NCBI GenBank assembly: GCA_021776915.1
Contig: JAIQZU010000082.1
Coordinates: 1-64,000, forward strand
DNA length: 64,000 nucleotides
Direction: 5' to 3'
From: Candidatus Scalindua sp.
GTDB taxonomy: Bacteria > Planctomycetota > Brocadiia > Brocadiales > Scalinduaceae
Part shown: piece by piece, positions 56,668 to 64,000 of the stretch
Position numbering within the stretch: the first letter of the stretch is position 1
How the letters are laid out: each line of letters starts with the position of its first letter
Notes under the pieces: model-generated
Database searches by the model: none
The model's input: the letters and a program-made list of their open reading frames with translations, nothing else
What the model was told of the DNA's origin: nothing
Made by a program: the position numbers and the translations under genes

Positions 56668-58641
56668 TTATATCCTTTTTTCTATAATCAGGTTGTCATA
56701 ATCGTCAACATTACAGATATACTCCGGCGTAAGAAAAGTTGTTGAGGTGTCCTCAACTATCAGTGCAGGCCCATTAATCCTTGAATGTTTCTGTATCCTG
56801 TTTCTATCAAAGACATCCGCCCTCAACCATTTTCCCCTGAAAAAGCACTTCGTCTTCTTGCCAATTGGCTGCTCCTTCGCCAAAGAACTTTTCGGTCTTT
56901 TCCCTATCACAGGCTTTCTCTTCTTCCCGTTTACCCTTACCCTGATATTTACTACTTCTATTGAATAATCCCGATTTGCGTAACCATACGAACGCTTATG
57001 GAGTTGATGAAAATCATCGATAAAACTCTTTTTAAATGGCAGATTAAGCTCGTGAGCCTGCCCCATGTATCTCATATCTACGGAATTTTCTATCTTAATC
57101 CTGTTCTTACCTATGCCTTCTGAAAGAACATCCTTTATACCTTTTGATTCTAACGGTTTAAACAATTTCACAAGTTCCCTGTATCCACTCTCTTCCACTC
57201 TTAACAGTACGCTCCTTGAATAATCTTTAACAATATCAGCTACCGTCATACCCAATGCAGACAGTACTCCGGCATTCTTAGGCACGAGAATCTTCTTCAT
57301 TGAAAGACGACCTGCCAACTCACATGCATGAAGTCCCCCCGCACCACCAAAAGAGACCAGTGCATAATCTCTTACATCAAATCCTTTCTCAACTGATATT
57401 ACCTTTATAGCCCTTTCCATATTCGCATTTGCAACATCTATAATCCCTTCAGAAGCCTCTACGGGAGTCGTACCCATCGTCTTTGCAAGGACTTTCATAT
57501 ATTTGAACACCATGTCGGTTTTAAGCTCCATCCTTCCGCCAAGAAAGTGTTCAGGGCTGATTCTTCCCAGAAACAGATTAGCATCAGTAACTGTTATTTT
57601 CTTCCCCTTGCCATAGCAGACAGGTCCCGGATCTGCACCTGCACTCTGCGGCCCTACTCTGAGAGCACCGCCTGGATCAATGTATGCGAGAGATCCGCCC
57701 CCCGCTCCTACTGTATTCATGTCAATAACAGGTATCTTTATGGGCATACCGCTGACAACTGTCTGTGTGGAAAGGCGGATATCACCATCACAGAGAGAAA
57801 CATCTGTCGAAGTTCCGCCCATGTCAAATGATATAATCTTCTTTATACCGGCAAGCCTTGCTACTTCTGACGCCCCGATTACACCTCCTGCAGGGCCGGA
57901 GAGAATGCAGTTAACAGCTTTCTCTTTAGCATTTCCGGTAGAAACAATACCACCATTAGACTGCATTATACTTATATTGTTTGTCCCCAGACCGTCTTCC
58001 AGTGAGGTTATATATCTTGACATAACTGGTGAAACGTATGCATTAACTACAGTAGTACTAAACCTCTCATATTCACGATATTCAGGTAATATCCTGCTGG
58101 AAGCAGAAACATGTATCCCTGATTGCTGCAGCCCATTCATCACGGCCTCTTCATTTGCAGTGTTTTTGTAAGAAAAAAGAAAACACACTGCAACAGACTC
58201 TATCCCTTGCCTTCTTAATTTAGTACTAATCTTTTTTAAATCACTCCTCTTTATTCCGGACACAACTTCACCAGCTGCAGTAACCCTCTCCTTTACTCCC
58301 CATCTGAGTTCTCGCGGTACCAGGGGTGATTCACGGAAAATGAAGAGGTCGTAAAGCGAACTTCTTGCCTGCCGGCCAATTTCTATCACATCCTCATATC
58401 CATTCGTGGTAATCAATGCGACTTTTGCCCCTTTCCTCTCAAGGAACGTGTTTGTTGCAACTGTGGAACCGTGTATTATGCATGTTTGTCTTTTTGACAC
58501 TTTGAGGGAGCTGATTCCTTCAAAAACAGCCTCAGCAGGATAGTGCGGCGTGGATAAAACTTTATGTACCTTTAATTCATTTCCGTCAAACAGTACAAAG
58601 TCTGTAAAAGTACCTCCAATATCAACCCCTAAAACTATCAC
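56668..58641 (-). CDS. Hydantoinase/oxoprolinase subunit A (HyuA-like)
   Basis: The 657-residue protein has the ASKHA-type ATPase motifs 'GVDIGGTFTDFVLFDG' and 'ISFDMGGTSTDVSLCDGD', and 'VSFGGAGGLHACELAG'. HyuA/acetone carboxylase beta-type proteins open hydantoin or 5-oxoproline rings with ATP, usually with a HyuB partner, which is absent here. The GTG start at 58641 has AGGGAG upstream. It is the first gene of the run with the ABC exporter. Confidence 0.9.
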   Translation of the reverse strand: MIVLGVDIGGTFTDFVLFDGNELKVHKVLSTPHYPAEAVFEGISSLKVSKRQTCIIHGSTVATNTFLERKGAKVALITTNGYEDVIEIGRQARSSLYDLFIFRESPLVPRELRWGVKERVTAAGEVVSGIKRSDLKKISTKLRRQGIESVAVCFLFSYKNTANEEAVMNGLQQSGIHVSASSRILPEYREYERFSTTVVNAYVSPVMSRYITSLEDGLGTNNISIMQSNGGIVSTGNAKEKAVNCILSGPAGGVIGASEVARLAGIKKIISFDMGGTSTDVSLCDGDIRLSTQTVVSGMPIKIPVIDMNTVGAGGGSLAYIDPGGALRVGPQSAGADPGPVCYGKGKKITVTDANLFLGRISPEHFLGGRMELKTDMVFKYMKVLAKTMGTTPVEASEGIIDVANANMERAIKVISVEKGFDVRDYALVSFGGAGGLHACELAGRLSMKKILVPKNAGVLSALGMTVADIVKDYSRSVLLRVEESGYRELVKLFKPLESKGIKDVLSEGIGKNRIKIENSVDMRYMGQAHELNLPFKKSFIDDFHQLHKRSYGYANRDYSIEVVNIRVRVNGKKRKPVIGKRPKSSLAKEQPIGKKTKCFFRGKWLRADVFDRNRIQKHSRINGPALIVEDTSTTFLTPEYICNVDDYDNLIIEKRI

Positions 58642-58835
58642 TACTACATCTCCCTACGATTTATTAGAACAGGACACAGATCTTCGCGGTGAAAAGATAG
58701 ATTCCCGATCGAGCCTGAAATGACAATATGGGGGTCTTAAAAAAGCCTCCAATCCATTCTTGTCCTTTTCGGTATATTTTAGTCGGTACAAACTGAAATC
58801 TGTTTTATGATATTTCTATATCCCGACTATCCTGT

Positions 58836-59819
58836 CTAATTATTTTTAATTATAGAAAATATCTTTTTAAATACCCCATTCTTTAAATTTGAATGAAGCT
58901 TCTCTATGTTAGCCTTTAACTTTTCTTCGTTCGAAGCCCTTATGGTTATCCGAATTTCATCTCCTTCAAAATATCTGGAGTGGTTAACACGAACATCATT
59001 ATCCAGCCCAAGTTCCCTGCAGGAATTATCAAATTCGTCCTCCTTCTTACTAATAACAGGATAACGCATGGTCTTTATTAATCTGCAGATTCTTTCTCCT
59101 CTTTGTCTCTTGTTGGATTTATTATCTGAGATTATAAGGCTGATCTCTTTTGAAGAGAGCAATTCAACCATTCCCACTTGTTTTATCTGCTTAAGGTCTA
59201 GCAGGTTTCTAATTGTCTCTTTTGCCTCATTAACGTTAATACTTGATTCTCTAAAGAGAACTCTCCACACAATATCTCTCTCAACACCATCAAGTGTAAT
59301 AAGTAAAAAGGCTTTTTTCGGCTCCAGTTCATCAACGGCCACAGATTTCTTTATTTCAGTATCAAGGGCTAAAATGTCAATATGTTTGACTATAATGTTC
59401 TTATTGGGCGGAACACCAAGGAGTGGAGCTATTTCAGACATCAATCTATCGTAAGAATAACCAGTCTCCAGAAACTTCTTTAAAACGATTGCCTTTTCTA
59501 TTTCATTGAATCCTCTTGAAGATAAATTATCATGAAAGCTTAACAGAAGAAGTCCTTCATCAGTAAAATCATCTACAACCTTTGCTTCAATACTCTCGTA
59601 TCCTGATTCCTGACAAACCTTGATACGTTGATAGCCACATATAATAGAATACGTCTCGTCAGCATCCTGGTTTTTCTTTAATATTACAGGATTAATTAAC
59701 CCCACCTCTTTTATCGAACTCATTAAGGCATTCGAATCTTGTCGATAATTAAATAGATACCTGTCGTGATCTACTGAAGACAAGTCTATATTATTTATCA
59801 AAACTCGATTTATATTCAT
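58836..59819 (-). CDS. ParB-like N-terminal domain protein
   Basis: The protein, 327 residues from the chosen ATG, has a ParB/Sulfiredoxin-like N-terminal part ('SIKEVGLINPVILKKNQ', 'YSIICGYQRIKVCQESGYESIEAKV') and a helix-turn-helix-like middle. No ParA gene is nearby, so it need not be chromosomal ParB; it could bind DNA or regulate. An earlier ATG at 59873 would add 18 residues. Neither start has a clear ribosome site. Confidence 0.72.
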   Translation of the reverse strand: MNINRVLINNIDLSSVDHDRYLFNYRQDSNALMSSIKEVGLINPVILKKNQDADETYSIICGYQRIKVCQESGYESIEAKVVDDFTDEGLLLLSFHDNLSSRGFNEIEKAIVLKKFLETGYSYDRLMSEIAPLLGVPPNKNIIVKHIDILALDTEIKKSVAVDELEPKKAFLLITLDGVERDIVWRVLFRESSINVNEAKETIRNLLDLKQIKQVGMVELLSSKEISLIISDNKSNKRQRGERICRLIKTMRYPVISKKEDEFDNSCRELGLDNDVRVNHSRYFEGDEIRITIRASNEEKLKANIEKLHSNLKNGVFKKIFSIIKNN

Positions 59820-59936
59820 TTTATTGTTGATGAGGAATAACGTAACACATTCCAACGAAGAGTCCCTTGACATGAAAAAGTTGTTATGGCAACAGCTAAA
59901 GATTAGAAGCCGCTTTGACTACAATTCGCAATTGTA

Positions 59937-61202
59937 TCACAGACACAATTGCTGTAATCTTTCAAAGAAATCCGGGAATGTTTTCTCAACACACTCAGGA
60001 TTTTTTATCTTAATCCCTTTCACCCTTAAACCGATGAGGGCAAAGCTCATCGCCATGCGGTGGTCATTGTATGTTGATATTTCTGCAGAATGTGGAGGAG
60101 ATGGATTAATCTCAATACCATCATCAAACTCTTTTACCTCAACTCCGACTTTCTTGAGTTCATTAACAACAGCTGCAATACGGTCCGTTTCCTTGTAACG
60201 GAGGTTACGAACATTCCTTATGCGCGTATTCCCCTCTGCAAATACCGCAACAGATGCAAGGGTCTGCACGACATCGGGAGTATCATTCATGTCCACATCT
60301 ACTCCCCTTAATGTCCCCCCTTCAACCTCCAGCCAGTCCGATGATTTTCTTACACTGCATCCCATCTCTCTCAGGATATCAACAAATTTTGCATCACCTT
60401 GCAGCGAATCTTCACCAAGGCCTTCAACCCTAACCCTGCCGCCTGTTATAGCGGCGGCGGCAAAGAAATATGAGGCGCCTGATGCATCAGGCTCTACCAT
60501 ATATTCACAACCTTTGTAATTCTGGCCTGACTTAACACAAAATTCCTTATAAGAATCCCTTTCCACTCCTACCCCAAACTTACTCATAACATCTATAGTC
60601 ATATCAACGTAATTCTTTGATACGAGGTCATCAATTACTACTATACGAACATCACTTGATGCATAAGGTGCAGCCAAAAGGATAGCGCTGATATACTGAC
60701 TGCTGACATTACCAGATATTTCAACTCTTCCACCCATTAATCCGCTGGCCTTTATCAGAACCGGCGGACAGCCTGTACCTTCCTTTGAAACCACATCAGC
60801 GCCAAGCCGGTTTAAGGCATCAATCAATTGTGCTATGGGCCTCTTCCTCATACGTTCTATACCATCGATCTCAAACTGCCCATTACCAAGAGTCAAGGCC
60901 GCCGTCATAAAGCGTACGACGGTTCCTGCGTTACCGGCATAAAGCATTGCCTTCTCTACCGGTATCGTTCCCTCACATCCTTTTACGATTAAGGCATTTT
61001 CTTCCGGAATGCTACCGACGTCTACACCAATTTCATTAAGACACGAAATCATAATGCGGGTATCTTCACTCAATAAGGCATTCTTTATTGTCGACTCACC
61101 TGTAGCAAGCGAGGCCACTATTAGTGCCCGGTTTGTATAACTTTTCGACCCCGGCACCCTGACCGTGGCATTTACTTTATCAACTGATTTTATTTCTATC
61201 AT
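59937..61202 (-). CDS. aroA: 3-phosphoshikimate 1-carboxyvinyltransferase (EPSP synthase)
   Basis: The 421-residue protein has the AroA motifs 'VPGSKSYTNRALIVASLATGES', 'YAGNAGTVVRFMTAAL', 'SSQYISAILLAAPYA' and 'NDTPDVVQTLASVAVFAEG', 'RYKETDRIAAV'. It joins PEP and shikimate-3-phosphate in aromatic amino acid synthesis. Full length. Confidence 0.96.
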   Translation of the reverse strand: MIEIKSVDKVNATVRVPGSKSYTNRALIVASLATGESTIKNALLSEDTRIMISCLNEIGVDVGSIPEENALIVKGCEGTIPVEKAMLYAGNAGTVVRFMTAALTLGNGQFEIDGIERMRKRPIAQLIDALNRLGADVVSKEGTGCPPVLIKASGLMGGRVEISGNVSSQYISAILLAAPYASSDVRIVVIDDLVSKNYVDMTIDVMSKFGVGVERDSYKEFCVKSGQNYKGCEYMVEPDASGASYFFAAAAITGGRVRVEGLGEDSLQGDAKFVDILREMGCSVRKSSDWLEVEGGTLRGVDVDMNDTPDVVQTLASVAVFAEGNTRIRNVRNLRYKETDRIAAVVNELKKVGVEVKEFDDGIEINPSPPHSAEISTYNDHRMAMSFALIGLRVKGIKIKNPECVEKTFPDFFERLQQLCL

Positions 61203-61390
61203 TTTATTATGGTCCTCTCACCAAGGGAATTATATACTGACACGAAACATTCATCAAGGCTAAAGCCATGAGTTACATACACTAATTACTAAAATGTATT
61301 GACAATGAAAATGATTTATGAGACAAATAGACTTCAAAGAAATTCTCATAAATTCTATTATTATCTAATTATATTCTAAAAAGGAGTGGT

Positions 61391-62341
61391 TTGTTGAAAG
61401 AGCAAAATAAATATATTATTGGTTCAAGAGGCAGCAAACTGGCATTGATTCAGGCCAACTGGGCAAAGTCCAAACTGGAGGAAGCTCACGAGGGGATTGA
61501 ATTCGCTATAGAAATTATTAAGACAACCGGTGATAACATAACCGACGTGCCACTGTCAAAGATTGGAAACATAGGACTGTTCACAAAGGAGCTGGAAAAC
61601 GCCCTTATTGATAAGAAAGTTGATCTGGTTGTCCACAGCGCAAAAGATATGCCTACAGAAATTCCTGACAGTCTCGAAATCGGCGCGGTAACAAAACGTG
61701 AAGACCCGCACGATGCTCTAATCAGCAAAAATCACGTTTCGCTGAAAGACCTTCCTCAAAATGCAAAGCTTGGAACAAGCAGTTTGAGGCGCAGGTCACA
61801 AATCCTTGCCGCCAGGCCAGACCTGGAAATAGTTGATTTGAGAGGTAATCTGGATACCAGATTAAAGAAATTAGACTCAGGCGATCTTGATGCAATACTT
61901 GTGGCGAGGGCAGGCCTTATAAGGCTTGGCCTGGCTGACAAAGCAAGTGAGATCATACCGTATGACATAATGCTTCCCGCCGTAGGCCAGGGAGCGCTGT
62001 GCATAGAGGTTCGGGAAAATGATCAAAAGGTAAAGGATTTAATAAGATTCTTAATTGACTATAATTCCATGTTTGAAGTAAAGGCAGAAAGAGCCCTTCT
62101 TGCAAGGCTCCAGGGAGGATGCCAGATTCCAATAGGCGCTCTCGCAGAAGTCATATATCCATCTAATCTGAAGATAGAAGCAGTTGTGTGCTCACTCGAT
62201 GGAGCCACCGTAATCAGAGATACTGTTGATGGCAAGGTAGATGATTTCTCTACTATGGGTATTGAGCTTGCAAACAAGCTATTAGGAAGAGGAGGGCTAA
62301 AGATACTGGAAGATATAAGAGCAAACCTGGGACAGGAATAA
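61391..62341 (+). CDS. hemC: Porphobilinogen deaminase
   Basis: The 316-residue protein has the HemC signatures 'GSRGSKLALIQANWAKS', 'HSAKDMPTE', 'GTSSLRRRSQI' and the cofactor-binding Cys in 'LQGGCQIPIG'. It polymerises four porphobilinogens to hydroxymethylbilane, supplying haem for the many cytochromes. The start is TTG, either 61391 or the adjacent 61394; AAGGAG at 61381 suits the second slightly better. Confidence 0.96.
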   Translation: MLKEQNKYIIGSRGSKLALIQANWAKSKLEEAHEGIEFAIEIIKTTGDNITDVPLSKIGNIGLFTKELENALIDKKVDLVVHSAKDMPTEIPDSLEIGAVTKREDPHDALISKNHVSLKDLPQNAKLGTSSLRRRSQILAARPDLEIVDLRGNLDTRLKKLDSGDLDAILVARAGLIRLGLADKASEIIPYDIMLPAVGQGALCIEVRENDQKVKDLIRFLIDYNSMFEVKAERALLARLQGGCQIPIGALAEVIYPSNLKIEAVVCSLDGATVIRDTVDGKVDDFSTMGIELANKLLGRGGLKILEDIRANLGQE

Positions 62342-62368
62342 GTTCACTACGGGAATTGGATATTAAAA

Positions 62369-62788
62369 CTATACCTTTTTGTCAACAAGGTGGCGTTGTT
62401 CTTCCAGGAACTCTCCTAACCTCTTTAACTCATTATCAGAGTCTATGAACTTCACATAAAATCCTTCAGGACAATTGAGATTATTGTGATTAGTTTCCAC
62501 TAATTTTCCTTCAAACGTACCGAGGAGTTGCACCTCAGGTGGTATGTAAAAATGCATCACGACGATGGAACCTTTAGGAATTTGTTTGTCAGTCTTGATA
62601 AAAACACCACCCTTACTTATATTCAGGACAAAATCCTGAAATGCATAGCACCTCCTTTCTCCATATTTAATAGCAACAAATACCGGAAAACGCACATGTT
62701 TGCACCTCTCTTTGTCTGCCGAATATTCATCCACTTCACCTCTCCGGCCTACGAAAAACTTATCTATATTATTTCCCTTATCCCCCAT
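62369..62788 (-). CDS. PilZ domain protein (2)
   Basis: The 139-residue protein has a PilZ-type fold with 'RFPVFVAIKYG' and 'LNISKGGVFIKT' (D/NxSxxG). The RxxxR motif is less clear than in the protein at 48850-49209. It probably binds c-di-GMP. It is convergent with hemC (27-bp gap). Confidence 0.75.
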   Translation of the reverse strand: MGDKGNNIDKFFVGRRGEVDEYSADKERCKHVRFPVFVAIKYGERRCYAFQDFVLNISKGGVFIKTDKQIPKGSIVVMHFYIPPEVQLLGTFEGKLVETNHNNLNCPEGFYVKFIDSDNELKRLGEFLEEQRHLVDKKV

Positions 62789-62916
62789 TTCTCTTTAATA
62801 TCTCCTGACACGGACAAACCGGTTGCCTTACACAAATCATTGCTAAAGAAGTTTTAATTTACATATTTTGCGCCTTTGCCACGCTTAGCCGGGCTTTAGA
62901 AGAAACCACAATAACC

Positions 62917-63366
62917 CTAGATTTCAATCATTAGCGGGACTTCATTACAGTCTGGAAATTTGTAGCACTTTACACATTCTGACCAGATCTTGTGAGGCAG
63001 AAGTTCTTTGTCAACACGCTTAAAGCCCATATGCTCAAAAAACTCCGGGATATAAGTAAGGACAAACAACCTGTTTATTCCGAGTACTTTCCCTTCTTCA
63101 AGGCACTTTTGTATAAGTTGTTTACCGATTCCTTTCTTTTGATAGTTTTCTTCGACTGCTACTGATTTAATCTCTGCCAGATCTTTCCAGAAAATATGCA
63201 ATGCTACACATCCCACAACACTACCGTCCTCGACGTATACATAGTAATCACGAATATTCTCATAAAACTCACTCAACGACCTTGGCAACATCAGGTCTGT
63301 TTTAGCAAAGTGGTTTACTAATTTATTCATCCGGTCTACGTCGTTTATGTGCGCGCCTCTTAACAT
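62917..63366 (-). CDS. GNAT-family N-acetyltransferase (ArgA-type)
   Basis: The 149-residue protein has the acetyl-CoA loop 'YQKKGIGKQLIQKC' and 'LTYIPEFFEHMGFKRVDKELLPHKIW', the pattern of ArgA-like N-acetylglutamate synthase GNATs. It probably acetylates glutamate or a related amine. A Cys-rich patch ('ECVKCYKFPDC') near the end is common in that subgroup. AAAAGAGGT lies upstream of the ATG. Confidence 0.85.
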   Translation of the reverse strand: MLRGAHINDVDRMNKLVNHFAKTDLMLPRSLSEFYENIRDYYVYVEDGSVVGCVALHIFWKDLAEIKSVAVEENYQKKGIGKQLIQKCLEEGKVLGINRLFVLTYIPEFFEHMGFKRVDKELLPHKIWSECVKCYKFPDCNEVPLMIEI

Positions 63367-63585
63367 TAAAAATTTACCTCTTTTGTAAAACTATTTTTTT
63401 CATGCTTGATATAATGCTTTCAATCTGATACCTGTATATTCAGATTTGCATCTTAATATTTTGGATAATATTTAGCAAATTATTTATAAGTTGAGGGATT
63501 TATGAATTCAAGGATTTAGGTATTGGGGGATTCCCGACCGACAAACTGGCGGGCAGGTAGAAAGTTAGGTCGCTATCGCGACAAA

Positions 63586-63637
63586 ATTCCTCGACTCCGC
63601 TCGGAATGACGTCACACTGAGCGGAGTCGAAGTGTGA
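63586..63637. repeat. Interleaved palindromic repeat, family D copy 2
   Basis: 50 of 52 bases match the element at 55561-55612. Inverted repeats ATTCC/GGAAT, CGACTCCGCTC/GAGCGGAGTCG and TCACACT/AGTGTGA interleave, so the transcript could form alternative or knotted structures. It lies 20 bp upstream of the TPR gene. Confidence 0.85.
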
Positions 63638-63657
63638 TTAATATTATTGAAATTTCT

Positions 63658-64000
63658 ATGCAGAAATTTATTCCAGGTATGAATTCAATTACATCAATGA
63701 TTAAACACATTACAACATTTGAAAATCATGTATTACGCCCGGCTGCCAACACAATTAAGGTTGCTTTGCTGATAACACTGGCCACACTCTGTATTTTACC
63801 TGTATACGCCACGGAAGATTTGCTAACCGATATGGAGACAAAGGCTCTTGTGCTTCATAAGGAGGGGCGATATTCTGATGCGGTGAGTACCGCTAAAGAA
63901 TCAATAAAAGTTGCCGAGGATACATTTGGTCCTGGTCATCCCAGGTTGGCCAGATCCATGAGCATTCTGGGATTGATTCATTTTTCTCAGGGCAAATATT
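63658..64000 (+). CDS. Secreted TPR protein, 3'-truncated by window edge
   Basis: The frame is open from the ATG at 63658 to the edge (114 residues). A hydrophobic helix (about residues 34-49) with cleavage near YATED suggests export. A TPR-type block follows ('GRYSDAVSTAKESIKVAEDTFGPGHPRLARSMSILGLIHFSQGKY'-like, kinesin light chain type). Later ATGs (63679, 63697) are alternative starts. It would serve as a scaffold, with the rest outside the window. Confidence 0.75.
   Translation, partial: MQKFIPGMNSITSMIKHITTFENHVLRPAANTIKVALLITLATLCILPVYATEDLLTDMETKALVLHKEGRYSDAVSTAKESIKVAEDTFGPGHPRLARSMSILGLIHFSQGKY

Noticed and set aside
58670-58720. GATTCCCGATCGAGCCTGAAATGAC resembling a dispersed repeat
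   Set aside because: Only one copy is seen in this window and its inverted repeat is imperfect, so a repeat call is not supported.
61299-61330. A TTGACA upstream of hemC as a sigma-70 -35 box
   Set aside because: No acceptable -10 box lies at 16-18 bases.

Overview
The window reads as low-GC chromosomal DNA from an anaerobic ammonium-oxidising (anammox) planctomycete, most like the 'Candidatus Scalindua' type. This is an inference from gene content: large multihaem c-type cytochromes beside a cytochrome b6/subunit-IV pair, four ammonium transporters with two PII proteins, an RND/MMPL exporter in a lipid-type cluster, and the DXP isoprenoid pathway. No rRNA, tRNA, CRISPR array, IS element or phage gene was seen. 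Most genes lie on the minus strand.

Layout. 1-4986: a respiratory cluster (minus) of a cytochrome b6-like protein, a subunit-IV-like protein with a PPWF motif in place of PEWY, a pentahaem lipoprotein cytochrome and two larger multihaem cytochromes, one cut by the window edge; no Rieske protein is present. 4996-9207: a class III aminotransferase, a TPR protein and a tandem U32 protein. 9242-16618: a minus-strand cluster suggestive of lipid or acyl chemistry (AMP-dependent ligase, RND/MMPL transporter, metallo-beta-lactamase-fold hydrolase, SCP2 protein, thioester-reductase-like SDR, and a receiver protein lacking its phosphoacceptor Asp). 17434-28224: an ammonium uptake and sensing island with four Amt, two PII, two odd Ser/Thr kinase-like proteins and a metallophosphoesterase.

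28914-38602: mazG, an ExbD/ExbB/TonB-like energy-transduction set, hflC/hflK, a HypE/AIR-synthase-like protein, a PIG-L deacetylase, a DICT-like protein and a polyferredoxin membrane protein. 38906-42908 (plus): ispG, dxr and a site-2 protease with four PDZ-like domains. 42953-53849: mostly housekeeping or unknown genes (DUF374 acyltransferase, DUF2851, VanZ-like, two small membrane proteins, DUF1566, PilZ, YkgJ-like, Ppx/GppA, YceI, RRM, parvulin, HPP). 53946-58641: a three-gene ABC-2 exporter next to a HyuA-type protein. 58836-63366: a ParB-like protein, aroA, hemC, PilZ and a GNAT acetyltransferase. 63658-64000: the start of a secreted TPR protein.

The most notable signals are the kinase/phosphoesterase/PII/Amt island; a consensus sigma-54 promoter about 100 bases ahead of an intrinsic terminator in the yceI leader, implying a short RNA or an attenuated leader; tandem operator-like palindromes ahead of the receiver/lipid cluster; the Rieske-less b6/IV-multihaem cluster with a changed Qo motif; and several dispersed palindromic repeat families.
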